A DNA stretch of 55,993 bases from Chloroflexota bacterium (GTDB lineage: Bacteria > Chloroflexota > Anaerolineae > Anaerolineales > Villigracilaceae), in the NCBI GenBank assembly GCA_029782225.1, contig JAKOVF010000053.1, positions 1 to 55,993 of the forward strand, given 5' to 3'. Under the pieces are notes generated by a model. The model ran no database searches. It was not told where the DNA came from and saw nothing but the letters and a program-made list of their open reading frames with translations. A program made the position numbers and the translations under genes. Below are positions 25,796-33,695 of this stretch, piece by piece (positions within the stretch are counted from its first letter, which is position 1; the number at the start of each line of letters is the position of its first letter).

Positions 25796-26557
25796 ATGAC
25801 AGAGATCAAAGCAGTATTCTTCGACCAGGACGGCGTGATCATCGACACCGAACGCGACGGTCACCGCGTCTCGTTCAACATGACCTTCAAGGAATTTGGC
25901 TTCACCGACGAATGGAGCGTGGATTACTACCACGAGCTGCTCCAGATCGCGGGCGGCAAGGAACGCATGAAGCATCATGCTCAGACAAAGGGCTTCAGCA
26001 AGCCAATTCCCGCTGAAGAATTAGATGAACTTGTGAAGGCCATGCACAAGCGCAAGACCGCCTTGTTTGTCGAACTGATCGAGAGCGGACAACTCCCCCT
26101 GCGCCCGGGCATTCATCGGTTCATGAAAGAAGCGATGGACGCGGGGCTGAAGATCGCGGTCTGCACCACATCCAATGAACAGGCCGCAAAGGCCATCACC
26201 GAAAAAATCCTGCATGACATCAAGTTCGAACTCGTGCTGGCCGGTGACGTAGTCAAAAACAAGAAGCCAGATCCCGAGATCTACAACCTCGCGCTCTCAA
26301 AGCTTGGGCTGAAGCCCGACGAAGTTTTCGTTGTGGAAGATTCCAAGAATGGCGTGAAGGCGGGGAAAGCCGCGGGCGCCAAAGTGATCGTCACGACCAA
26401 CAGCTACACCGAGAAGGAAGATGTGAGCATGGGCGATATCATCGTCACCTGTCTCGGTGACCCTGACGGCCAAAAAGCCGAACTCCGCAAAGGCGACCTG
26501 CCCGGCTTCGATGGCATTGTCCATGTGAAGCAGTTGGTCGAGAAGTTTTGCGAGTAA
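25796..26557 (+). CDS. HAD-superfamily phosphatase/phosphomutase (CbbY/PGM-beta-like)
   Basis: A 253-residue HAD enzyme with a cap domain. Motif I is FFDQDGVIIDTE (nucleophile Asp near residue 10 and second Asp), motif II is VCTTSNEQ, motif III is KNKKPDPEIYN and motif IV is VVEDSKNGV. This is the CbbY/beta-phosphoglucomutase-like subgroup. A GCAGGAG site is 5-6 nt upstream. It ends the rightward catabolic arm and is followed by a terminator-like hairpin. It probably dephosphorylates a sugar phosphate or phosphorylated amine made by the pathway. The exact substrate is not readable from the protein. Confidence 0.87.
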   Translation: MTEIKAVFFDQDGVIIDTERDGHRVSFNMTFKEFGFTDEWSVDYYHELLQIAGGKERMKHHAQTKGFSKPIPAEELDELVKAMHKRKTALFVELIESGQLPLRPGIHRFMKEAMDAGLKIAVCTTSNEQAAKAITEKILHDIKFELVLAGDVVKNKKPDPEIYNLALSKLGLKPDEVFVVEDSKNGVKAGKAAGAKVIVTTNSYTEKEDVSMGDIIVTCLGDPDGQKAELRKGDLPGFDGIVHVKQLVEKFCE

Positions 26558-26580
26558 AGAATAAGTCGAAAGCCTATAGT

Positions 26581-26614
26581 CAAAGGTCGAAGGTCCGGCG
26601 ACTTTCGACCTTTG
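26581..26614 (+). terminator. Terminator-like hairpin closing the rightward catabolic operon
   Basis: The 15-nt arms CAAAGGTCGAAGGTC and GACTTTCGACCTTTG form a stem with one G-T wobble, a 4-nt loop and the tail GTTTTG. It lies between the HAD and Nudix genes. The T-run is modest. Confidence 0.5.
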
Positions 26615-26628
26615 GTTTTGACGTATCT

Positions 26629-27213
26629 ATGGATGAATTACTGGATATCGTAAACGACGACGACATCGTTACCGGGCAGGAGACGCGGTCAACGATCCAT
26701 CAGCTCGGGTTACAGCACCGAGGGGTGCACGTTTTTCTCTTCGCAGACGATGGCAAGCTATTGATCCAGGAGCGAAGCAAAGATCGCAGACAATATCCTT
26801 CTGCATGGGATTGTTCTGTCTCTGAACATGTCAAAGCCGGGGAAAGTTATTACGACGCGGCAATCCGCGGCATACAGGAAGAGATGGGGCTGCCAGGGAT
26901 CAGGATCCAACCCATTATCAAATTCAGGATGAATTATGGTCCAAATGATAACGAGATCAGCACCATTTATCGCGGACTGGTTGACCCGGCCGGAGTTGAG
27001 TTTGATCCGATTGAGATCGAGAGCATTGATTTTCTTGATCTTGAAGAGCTGCAGCAAAGCATGGATCGGACAACCAGGACTTTCTGCAACTGGTTCATCC
27101 AGATGATCCGCTGGGCACGGGGAATGGAATCAGACCTGCAAATCCTGCGGAGCTACTCACTGGAACCGCTTTTTGGGAATCACAGACCGCCTCCAAACGG
27201 ATCTCAGGCCTGA
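26629..27213 (+). CDS. Nudix hydrolase (IPP-isomerase-like)
   Basis: A 194-residue protein with an isopentenyl-diphosphate-isomerase-like Nudix fold: LIQERSKDRRQYPSAWD is followed by AGESYYDAAIRGIQEEMGL. Compared with the Nudix box GX5EX7REUXEEXGU, the first Glu is Ala (position 7) and RE is RG, while the EE pair that binds metal is kept. An upstream in-frame start would run through the hairpin sequence and is rejected; the ATG at 26629 lies 12 nt after the hairpin. It is transcribed in the same direction as the catabolic operon but beyond a terminator-like stem. Substrate unknown. Confidence 0.75.
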   Translation: MDELLDIVNDDDIVTGQETRSTIHQLGLQHRGVHVFLFADDGKLLIQERSKDRRQYPSAWDCSVSEHVKAGESYYDAAIRGIQEEMGLPGIRIQPIIKFRMNYGPNDNEISTIYRGLVDPAGVEFDPIEIESIDFLDLEELQQSMDRTTRTFCNWFIQMIRWARGMESDLQILRSYSLEPLFGNHRPPPNGSQA

Positions 27214-27222
27214 TTCCAGTCC

Positions 27223-27468
27223 TCAGGCTTTTTTCAAATACCGGGCAATGGACTTGCCCGCCTGCATCCCTTCCCGGGCGCAATGGTCCGCAATTTCAGC
27301 GCCGCGCAACAGATTGCCTGCCACAAAAACTCCATCCACAGAAGAGCGAAACTGCGCGTCAATTCGCGGTCCGCGCGTGAGCGGATTTATCTCCAGGCCG
27401 TCGCCACCGACCGCCCCGGCGGCACAGGGATGAACATCGTCAGCAAGACCATTTGATCGTGATCGCAC
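27223..27468 (-). pseudogene. C-terminal remnant of an FAD-dependent oxidoreductase
   Basis: About 80 residues match only the end of an FAD/NAD(P) oxidoreductase: PLTRGPRIDAQFRSSVDGVFVAGNLLRGAEIADHC plus AGKSIARYL (given in parts) is the family's C-terminal GDV/AGN substrate-and-FAD region. Over 300 residues, including the N-terminal GxGxxG, are missing upstream, where a hairpin and the PiT gene lie instead. It is therefore a deletion remnant, probably not functional. It converges on the Nudix gene. Confidence 0.75.
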
Positions 27469-27510
27469 GGTCCCGTGTGTGCCAACGGGAAGGGACTGTG
27501 ATGAATCAAC

Positions 27511-27563
27511 AGACCCTGTGAGACTTGACCATTCGCAGTGGATTGCAAAGTCTCACAGGGTCT
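27511..27563. repeat. 16-bp perfect inverted repeat (hairpin)
   Basis: AGACCCTGTGAGACTT and its exact complement flank a 21-nt loop. It lies between the FAD-oxidoreductase remnant and the PiT gene, close to the end of the deleted part. It could serve as a leftward terminator for pit or be a mobile palindrome that took part in the deletion. Confidence 0.65.
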
Positions 27564-27606
27564 TGTTGTTAAGCATTATACCATCCCCCTCTTCCGGAAC
27601 GATTGT

Positions 27607-28593
27607 TCAGAAGCCGATACGAACCCAGAGCAGATATAGCGCTGCCGCCACCACCGCAGCCGCCGGGATCGTGAAGATCCACGCCATGACAATATCCCGT
27701 GCAATCCCCCAGCGCACCTTATTGGCGCGTTCGGCTACACCAATGCCCATGATCGCGGTGTTGATGACCTGAGTGGCGCTGACAGGGCCGCCGACGAGCG
27801 ATGCAACGATGATCACAATGGACGATGTCACCTGAGTTGCAAATCCATCCAGCGGGCGTATTTTGTAGAAACTGACACCCACCGTGTGAAGCAGACGCCA
27901 GCCGCCTACCGTTGTCCCCAGGGGAAGCGCCAGCGCACATATTGCTATGACCCAGAGCGGCACATGGAAAGTTTCCAGGTAGCCACCGGCCAGCAATGCC
28001 AGCGTGATGACGCCCATCGTCTTTTGACTGTCATTACTGCCGTGACTGAGGCCCAACACAAGAGCCGTAAAGAGCTGCGAGCTTTTGAAGAATTCATTGA
28101 TGCGCGGCGTCGCATTCCAGCTCAAGATCAGGATCAAACGCAGAACCAGGAATCCGATGATGAATCCAATGATTGGCGAGGCAAAGAGCGAGACCAGGAT
28201 TTTGAATAGTCCGCTCACCTGTATAACCCCCGGGCCAGCGCGCATCGAAGCTGCACCAAGGATGCCGCCGATCAGCGCATGCGAGGAGCTGCTGGGGATC
28301 TTCATGAACCACGTGATCAGGTTCCAAAGGATCGCGGCTCCAAGGGCAACCACCAGGACCTGTGGGTTGATCGCGGTCGAATCCACAATACTGCGGCCAA
28401 TTGATTGGGCGACAGCTACACCGAACACAAAGGGGCCCGCAAACTCTGCCAGCGCTGTGACACCGAGGGCCACACGCGCTGAATAGGCCCGTGACGAGAT
28501 GATCGTGGAAACCACATTTCTCGAATCGTGCATTCCGTTCAGAAAACCAAACAAAAGGGCTAGCGCAATAACGGCAAGAACGAGGGGAGGCAT
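27607..28593 (-). CDS. pit: PiT-family inorganic phosphate transporter
   Basis: A 328-residue inner-membrane phosphate symporter with about nine to ten helices. The family signatures are GFLNGMHDSRNVVSTIISSRA in the N-terminal half (here cut: GFLNGMHDSRN) and LSHGSNDSQKTMGVI in the C-terminal half. The PSSSSHALIGGILGA loop is also typical. It uses H+ or Na+ to import phosphate. The start has no clear ribosome site. It diverges from the bactofilin-like gene; no PhoU-like gene is adjacent in the window. Its neighbours to the left are a remnant and a hairpin, so it is probably monocistronic. Confidence 0.92.
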   Translation of the reverse strand: MPPLVLAVIALALLFGFLNGMHDSRNVVSTIISSRAYSARVALGVTALAEFAGPFVFGVAVAQSIGRSIVDSTAINPQVLVVALGAAILWNLITWFMKIPSSSSHALIGGILGAASMRAGPGVIQVSGLFKILVSLFASPIIGFIIGFLVLRLILILSWNATPRINEFFKSSQLFTALVLGLSHGSNDSQKTMGVITLALLAGGYLETFHVPLWVIAICALALPLGTTVGGWRLLHTVGVSFYKIRPLDGFATQVTSSIVIIVASLVGGPVSATQVINTAIMGIGVAERANKVRWGIARDIVMAWIFTIPAAAVVAAALYLLWVRIGF

Positions 28594-28719
28594 GAAGGGT
28601 ACAGCTTTCGAATTTTGCCCGGGAAAAAGACGCTAAATTTTACACCCAACCAGATGAAGTGCAACCTCCAATGTATGGAAACGTATATTTATTTTGGGTA
28701 GTTGTTTTGAGGAGAAACC

Positions 28720-30069
28720 ATGAAATTCACGATTCGTATCCTTTCCGTATTTGCTCTTGTTTCCCTGCTGGCCCTGACCTTTGCCAGACCCGCCGCGGCC
28801 TTTGATGGACGCAGCGGCGATACTGTGACGATTAAGGCGGGCGAAGTCATTAATGATGACCTGTATGTCACAGCCAACGAATTTGTGCTCGATGGAACGG
28901 TCAACGGCGATCTGGTTGTTTTCGCCCGGACCATCACAGTGAACGGCACAGTCAATGGAGATTTGATGGCCGCTGGTCAGGCTGTGGTCATCAACGGCAC
29001 TGTCGCTGACGATGCGCGCATCGCGGTTGCTGGCCTGCAGGTCGGCGATCAGGCCAGGATCGGCAGTGACCTGGTTGCCGCAGGTGCGAGCCTTGAACTG
29101 AAAGACGGCTCAGCCGTGGACGGCGACGTGGTTTGGGGCGGTGGACAGGCCTTGATGGCCGGCAATGTGACCGGCAATGTTCTGGCAGGCACCGCCGCGC
29201 TCGAATTGCGAGGCTCTGTCGGTGGCAATGTCCAGGCCTATGTGAATGAAACCGAGAGTACACGCACCTCGCCGCCGATGCAAATGTACATGACCAATAT
29301 GCCGATCAGCCTCCCCACCGTTCCGATGGGCTTGACCGTCGCCAACAGCGCGCAGATCAAAGGCAACCTGGAATACAGCAGCACGATTGAATTACCGATA
29401 CCCAGCGGTGCTGTTGCGGGCAAAGTCACACGCACGGCACCCCGGGTGGATGCCACACATACCTATGTTCCACCTACACCCGCACAACAGGTCGGCACAT
29501 GGGCGCTCAATATGCTGCGTGCCATGGTAACGCTAGTCCTCTTTGGCCTGCTTCTCGGCTGGCTGTTCCCGAACTTCATGAAGGCGCTGCCGGAACAAAT
29601 CAAGACTCAGCCGTGGGCAAGTCTCGGCTGGGGCGCGATCGCATGGGCCGCGTTCTTCTTCGCCCTGATGGCGCTCGTCCTGCTGATGATCCTGGGCGGA
29701 AGCATCTTTGGCTTACTCAAGCTTGGCGGCGTCAGTGGCACGATCATCTGGGTTGGCATCCTTGCGCTCATTGCCTCCATTATCCTCTTCGTGCTGATCA
29801 CCTCCTACCTTACGAAGATAGTGGTCGGCGAACTAATTGGAAAGTGGATCCTCAGCCGCACCAACCCCGCACTTGCGGAGCATAAGTTCTGGCCGATGAT
29901 CGTCGGCGTGGCGATTCTCGTCGCCGTTATCTGGATGTTCCGCTTCCCGCTTCTGCCAATTGGCTTCTTTGGCTTCCTGATCAACTTTGCTGTCATTCTC
30001 CTTGGCCTCGGCGCACTCTGGCTCTGGGGACGGGCACGAATGGCAAAACCAGCCGTCAGTGCGCAGTAA
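28720..30069 (+). CDS. Bactofilin-like polymer-forming membrane protein
   Basis: A 449-residue protein with a signal peptide (LLALTFARPAAAFD), then residues about 35-170 made of short repeats such as DDLYVTANEFVLDGTVNGDLVV, VNGTVNGDL and VGGNV (quoted in parts) with alternating hydrophobic/turn residues, the pattern of a bactofilin/polymer-forming right-handed beta-helix. The second half (about 255-440) has about five hydrophobic helices and a KLGGVSG glycine-rich loop. A TTGAGGAGAAACC site precedes the ATG. The combination of an exported beta-helix with a membrane module suggests an envelope-structure role. The exact function is unknown. Confidence 0.75.
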   Translation: MKFTIRILSVFALVSLLALTFARPAAAFDGRSGDTVTIKAGEVINDDLYVTANEFVLDGTVNGDLVVFARTITVNGTVNGDLMAAGQAVVINGTVADDARIAVAGLQVGDQARIGSDLVAAGASLELKDGSAVDGDVVWGGGQALMAGNVTGNVLAGTAALELRGSVGGNVQAYVNETESTRTSPPMQMYMTNMPISLPTVPMGLTVANSAQIKGNLEYSSTIELPIPSGAVAGKVTRTAPRVDATHTYVPPTPAQQVGTWALNMLRAMVTLVLFGLLLGWLFPNFMKALPEQIKTQPWASLGWGAIAWAAFFFALMALVLLMILGGSIFGLLKLGGVSGTIIWVGILALIASIILFVLITSYLTKIVVGELIGKWILSRTNPALAEHKFWPMIVGVAILVAVIWMFRFPLLPIGFFGFLINFAVILLGLGALWLWGRARMAKPAVSAQ

Positions 30070-30110
30070 ACAAATAGAGTGTTACTGACAACTTGTTTCA
30101 AAAGCAATCC

Positions 30111-30244
30111 GTTGGTCGAGTAAGGCTGGGTGTCCTTGCCAGCCTGTATCGAGACCAAAAGTTGATAGAAAACAAAAGAATTCCTTGAAATCGGTGGTCT
30201 CGATATACCCATCGCAGCAATCGTTCCGGGTTACTCGACCACCG
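30111..30244. repeat. Composite REP-like element, copy B
   Basis: The ends TTGGTCGAGTAA and TTACTCGACCACC are inverted. The inner words TATCGAGACCA and TGGTCTCGATATACCC mark two hairpins, as in copies A (24474) and C (53370). It lies in the 352-bp gap 30070-30421, together with a terminator and the 48-bp palindrome; no gene is visible in that gap. Confidence 0.75.
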
Positions 30245-30250
30245 TGATTA

Positions 30251-30285
30251 GAAAAGCCGCGGATGGTTCTCATCTGCGGCTTTTT
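30251..30285 (+). terminator. Rho-independent terminator
   Basis: AAAAGCCGCGGATG pairs with CATCTGCGGCTTTT across a 5-nt loop (one mismatch), followed by a further T and TCG. It lies downstream of the bactofilin-like gene and could work in both directions because of the flanking A- and T-runs. Confidence 0.75.
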
Positions 30286-30314
30286 CGTATCCGAGAATCT
30301 CCTCTGACAGATAG

Positions 30315-30362
30315 CCCGATTTTGGGGTGTGTGGGCGTACGCCCACACACCCCAAAATCGGG
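30315..30362. repeat. Perfect 48-bp palindrome without spacer
   Basis: Each 24-nt half is the exact reverse complement of the other, with the centre at GTAC (30337-30340). The half begins CCCGATTTTGGGGTGTGTGG. It lies about 60 bp upstream of the radical SAM gene. Both strands therefore read the same sequence; no gene product is implied. Confidence 0.9.
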
Positions 30363-30408
30363 GATCCTTTGACGTGAGTGTCTGTAAACCATTTCAGACA
30401 AAGAAGGT

Positions 30409-30421
30409 TATAATTTCGCCC
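30409..30421 (+). promoter_or_regulatory. -10 element placed for a leaderless transcript
   Basis: TATAAT at 30409-30414 lies 7 nt before the ATG at 30422, and there is no ribosome site between them. Transcription would start at or next to the A of the ATG. No good -35 is visible at 16-18 bp. Confidence 0.45.
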
Positions 30422-32428
30422 ATGTTAACCCCCCCCTTACTTACACAAGGGCAAATCGAGTCCAAACTGGACCGAATTCTCTTAAAGGTAGAAAAACCTG
30501 GTCGTTACGTAGGCGGCGAGCTCAACAGCACAGTCAAAGATTGGGATTCTGTGAAAACCCGCGTGGCCTTCGTCTTCCCCGATATCTATGATATTGGCGT
30601 TTCCAATGTTGGATTGAAGATCCTGTATGACCAGGTCAATCAGCGGGAGGATGCACTGGCCGAACGGGCCTACGCTCCGTGGCACGATATGGAAGAATTG
30701 ATGCGCGCGAACGAGATTCCGCTCTACGCGCTCGAGTCAAAACGACCGTTGGCCTGCTTCGACCTGATTGGCTTTTCCCTGCCCTACGAAACTCTATACA
30801 CGAACACCCTGAACATTCTCGACCTCTCCGGTATTCCCGTCCATTCAGCAGATCGAGATGAGACTCACCCTCTCATTATCGCCGGCGGACATTCCACGAT
30901 GAACCCGGAGCCAATGCATGCATTTATCGACGCTTTCGTGATCGGCGAAGGCGAGGAAGTCATTCATGACATCATCGGTGCGATCCAGGAGTTCAGATCA
31001 AAGAGGAAAGATGAAAGAAGTGAACTCTTCTCTCTTTCGTCTTTCGAGGCTCGTACAGCTCTTCTCCGCAGATTGACACAAATTCCTGGCGTCTATGTTC
31101 CCCAATTCTACGAAGTGGGCTACATGGATGATGGGACTGTCTCGCACATTGAGCCAACCATCCCCGAGGCGTCCAAGGTCATCACCAAGCGCATGGTGGC
31201 CCAACTGCCCCCGCCGCCGACGAAATTCATCGTGCCGAACATTAGCATTGTCCACAATCGTGTCTCAGTCGAAATTATGCGTGGATGCACCCGAGGCTGT
31301 CGATTCTGCCACGCAGGGATGATCACGCGTCCCGTCCGCGAGAGAAGCGTGGAGGAAATTGTCGAGGCGGCTGACGCAGCAGTCAGGGCCACCGGCTTCG
31401 AAGAGCTGGCGCTAATGTCGTTATCCTCTTCTGACTATACGCACGTCAAAGAACTGGTCGATGCGATCAGCAAGAAATTCGAAGGCCGCAAGCTGACCAT
31501 CTCCCTCCCCTCTTTGAGGATCGAATCCGTCAGCATTGATTTGATGGAAAGGCTCAAGCAGCACCGCTCCGGTGGGTTCACGCTCGCGCCTGAGGCTGCC
31601 ACCGAGCGCATGCGCCGCATCATCAACAAGTTCATTCCAGACGAAGACATCATCAACACCACACGCGAGATTTATCGCCGCGGCTGGACCACGATCAAGC
31701 TGTACTTTATGATCGGCCATCCCAGCGAGACGATGGAAGATGTGCAGGCAATTGCGGATTTATGCAAGCGAGTGTTGAATGAAGGCCGCAAGGTCATCGG
31801 CTGGAAGGCAAAACTTCATGCCGGCGTGAGTACGTTCGTGCCCAAGCCGCAGACTCCATTTCAGTGGGTTTCTTGCGACACGCGTGAGAACATCCTTGAA
31901 AAGCAGGCCCTGCTCAAACGACAATTGTTGAAAGACAAGAATATCAAGTTGAGTTGGACCAAACCGGAAGATACCCTGCTCGAAGCGTGGCTCTCGCGCG
32001 GTGACCGCAAGCTGTCCGAGGTCATTTACTCCGCCTGGAAAAATGGCGCAAAGTTCGATGCCTGGGAGGAAAGCCAGAAGCACGAGATGTGGATGTCCGC
32101 ATTTGCTGAACATGGCCTTGACCCGGCGTTTTACACTTATCGCCAGCGCCGTACAGACGAGGTCTTCCCATGGGAGCACATCACTGCAGCGGTGCGCAAG
32201 AGCTTCCTGTTCCAGGATTTCCGCATGTCGCTTGAAGGCGAGATCCGCGTAGACTGCCGCTTGAACTGCTTTGCCTGTGGCATCCTGCCAACATTTGCAA
32301 ACCTGCGCCGCGAGAACCCCGGTGATGTGTGGAAGTGCCCGGATGTAAAATCGCCGGCGAGCCGCAAGTTGTCAGTAAACAGTGAACAGCCTTCAGTGGT
32401 GAATGAGCTGCCCGTGATTGGCGATTGA
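30422..32428 (+). CDS. B12-binding-domain radical SAM protein (TIGR03960-type)
   Basis: A 668-residue radical SAM enzyme. Residues 1-200 form a B12-binding-like domain (FPDIYDIGVSNVGLKILY, GGHSTMNPEP, GEGEE). The radical SAM motif is MRGCTRGCRFCHAGM (CxxxCxxC). The C-terminal part has RVDCRLNCFACGILP, a second cysteine motif. It is the usual partner of the DUF2344 gene, which here lies two genes downstream. A 31-codon extension upstream would start inside the palindrome and is rejected. The C-terminal 25 residues (SRKLSVNSEQPSVV) and the stretch KRKDERSELFSLSS look like repeat DNA translated in frame. Role unknown, possibly tRNA or cofactor modification. Confidence 0.88.
   Translation: MLTPPLLTQGQIESKLDRILLKVEKPGRYVGGELNSTVKDWDSVKTRVAFVFPDIYDIGVSNVGLKILYDQVNQREDALAERAYAPWHDMEELMRANEIPLYALESKRPLACFDLIGFSLPYETLYTNTLNILDLSGIPVHSADRDETHPLIIAGGHSTMNPEPMHAFIDAFVIGEGEEVIHDIIGAIQEFRSKRKDERSELFSLSSFEARTALLRRLTQIPGVYVPQFYEVGYMDDGTVSHIEPTIPEASKVITKRMVAQLPPPPTKFIVPNISIVHNRVSVEIMRGCTRGCRFCHAGMITRPVRERSVEEIVEAADAAVRATGFEELALMSLSSSDYTHVKELVDAISKKFEGRKLTISLPSLRIESVSIDLMERLKQHRSGGFTLAPEAATERMRRIINKFIPDEDIINTTREIYRRGWTTIKLYFMIGHPSETMEDVQAIADLCKRVLNEGRKVIGWKAKLHAGVSTFVPKPQTPFQWVSCDTRENILEKQALLKRQLLKDKNIKLSWTKPEDTLLEAWLSRGDRKLSEVIYSAWKNGAKFDAWEESQKHEMWMSAFAEHGLDPAFYTYRQRRTDEVFPWEHITAAVRKSFLFQDFRMSLEGEIRVDCRLNCFACGILPTFANLRRENPGDVWKCPDVKSPASRKLSVNSEQPSVVNELPVIGD
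31000..31046. repeat. Imperfect GAAAGA/TCTTTC inverted repeat inside the radical SAM gene
   Basis: AAAGATGAAAGAAG faces CTTCTCTCTTTCGTCTTTC around a short loop. It encodes the unusual in-frame stretch KRKDERSELFSLSSF, which interrupts the conserved gene. It resembles a small palindromic repeat that has become coding sequence. Confidence 0.4.
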
Positions 32429-32459
32429 TAAGACTCCACTTGATTTAGAGAATTGACGA

Positions 32460-32987
32460 GTGAATAAAGTCATCTTTCTTCGGCGCCTGCAAAGTGAGCG
32501 CGACAAATTTGAATTGCTTCTTAACCAGGTCGGCTTCACGCGCCAGATGGCGGTAAAGGGCGTCTCGGGTTCCTGGTCCATCAAGGATATTCTGGCGCAT
32601 ATTTTTGCCTACGAGCAATATATGGCCGACCGAATGGAAGAGATCTACCAAAATAAGCGGTATGCTCCCTGCAAAACGCAGAATGCACTGGATGCCTTTC
32701 TGCAGGAATTCGGCTATCCTGATTTTGGGTCCCCTCTGCTGGATGACGATGGACCTAACGCCTGGATCGTGGAACGCTATCAGAACGTTCCACTCGAAGA
32801 GATCGTCTCCCAGGAACTTCATGCCTATGGCACCATCGTTCATCTATTCGAAAAGATGTCGGAACAGACCATTTTAAGAAACAACCTGTATGAACGCGTG
32901 GCCAATAACACGTATCGTCATTACCAGGAACATATCCGCGACATCAAACACTGGGTCATGAGCCGCAGGATTTCAGGCTCAAAATAG
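32460..32987 (+). CDS. DinB/DfsB-type (ClbS-like) four-helix protein
   Basis: A 175-residue predicted four-helix-bundle protein of the DinB/ClbS-DfsB group. The metal/His pattern is GSWSIKDILAHIFAYEQYM near residue 45-60 and YRHYQEHIRDIKHWV near the end. The start is a GTG at 32460 with only a weak ribosome site. The protein lies between the two radical SAM-linked genes; its stop is only 2 bp before the next ATG. Family members act as thiol-transfer or hydrolase enzymes, but the function of most is unknown. Context suggests co-expression only. Confidence 0.7.
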   Translation: MNKVIFLRRLQSERDKFELLLNQVGFTRQMAVKGVSGSWSIKDILAHIFAYEQYMADRMEEIYQNKRYAPCKTQNALDAFLQEFGYPDFGSPLLDDDGPNAWIVERYQNVPLEEIVSQELHAYGTIVHLFEKMSEQTILRNNLYERVANNTYRHYQEHIRDIKHWVMSRRISGSK

Positions 32988-32989
32988 AG

Positions 32990-33655
32990 ATGGCAAGAGT
33001 CCGCATCACATTCTCGAAGCAGGGCGCGCTTCGATATACTGGTCATCTTGACCTGCACAAGTTATGGGAACGCGCCGCACGGCGCGCCGAGTTGCCGCTG
33101 GCTTATTCCCAGGGATTCCATCCGCAGCCCAAGATCAGTCTTGCCTCTGCTTTGCCACTGGGATTCTCATCCAAAGCCGAAGTGATCGATCTGCGTCTCA
33201 ATGAAGATTTGCCATCTGAAGAAATCATCTCGCGCCTGAAGGACAGTCTTCCCAGCGGGATTCAGGTCTTGAGCATCGAGAATGTGGACGAACGCGCACC
33301 AGCGCTGCAAACCCAGGTACTCGCGGCGGAGTATGAGGTCACTTTGACGGAGCCAGTCGACAGGTCCGAGTTGGAGTGGCGAGTGAATGGATTACTTGGC
33401 GCACAGTCCCTGCCGCGTGAACGTCGGGGAAAACAATACGATCTCCGTCCGCTGATTGAGGAATTGTCCCTCACCCCTAGCCCCTCTCCCGCTGGGAGAG
33501 GGGTTGGGGTGAGGGTCTTCATGCGGCTCGTTGCCCGCGAAGGCGCGACGGGGCGTCCCGAGGAAGTGCTCGATGCACTGGGCATCGCCGCAGAGACCGC
33601 GCGGGTGGAAAGGACCCGCTTGATTTTTTCCACGCAGCCAGTACAATTTGGGTAA
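32990..33655 (+). CDS. Radical SAM-linked DUF2344 protein (TIGR03936-type) with in-frame repeat insertion
   Basis: A 221-residue DUF2344/TIGR03936 protein, the standard companion of the B12-binding radical SAM protein upstream. It begins RVRITFSKQGALRYTGHLDLHKLWERAARRA, the family opening (quoted in part: YTGHLDLHKLWERA), followed by SQGFHPQPKISLA and ALPLG. At about residues 160-177 the sequence SLTPSPSPAGRGVGVRV is encoded by a dispersed 48-bp palindrome inserted in frame, before VAREGATGRPEEVLDALG. The protein is otherwise intact. It may deliver substrate or tRNA to the radical SAM enzyme. The insertion may sit in a surface loop. Confidence 0.88.
   Translation: MARVRITFSKQGALRYTGHLDLHKLWERAARRAELPLAYSQGFHPQPKISLASALPLGFSSKAEVIDLRLNEDLPSEEIISRLKDSLPSGIQVLSIENVDERAPALQTQVLAAEYEVTLTEPVDRSELEWRVNGLLGAQSLPRERRGKQYDLRPLIEELSLTPSPSPAGRGVGVRVFMRLVAREGATGRPEEVLDALGIAAETARVERTRLIFSTQPVQFG
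33468..33515. repeat. CCCTCACCCC/GGGGTGAGGG palindrome inside a coding region
   Basis: A 23-nt arm (CCCTCACCCC-TAG-CCCCTCTCCC) and a 22-nt arm face each other around GCT. It is 48 bp long, a multiple of three, so the frame is kept. It belongs to the same family as the element at 18606-18698. Confidence 0.85.
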
Positions 33656-33695
33656 CGTGCCCTTACGGGCGCATCCATCAACGGAGGATGATGCA

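Noticed and set aside
30329..30421. N-terminal extension of the radical SAM gene beginning MWAYAHTPQNR
   Set aside because: The start lies inside the perfect palindrome, and the same peptide is read from the other strand, so it is a by-product of symmetry. The ATG at 30422 fits the family.
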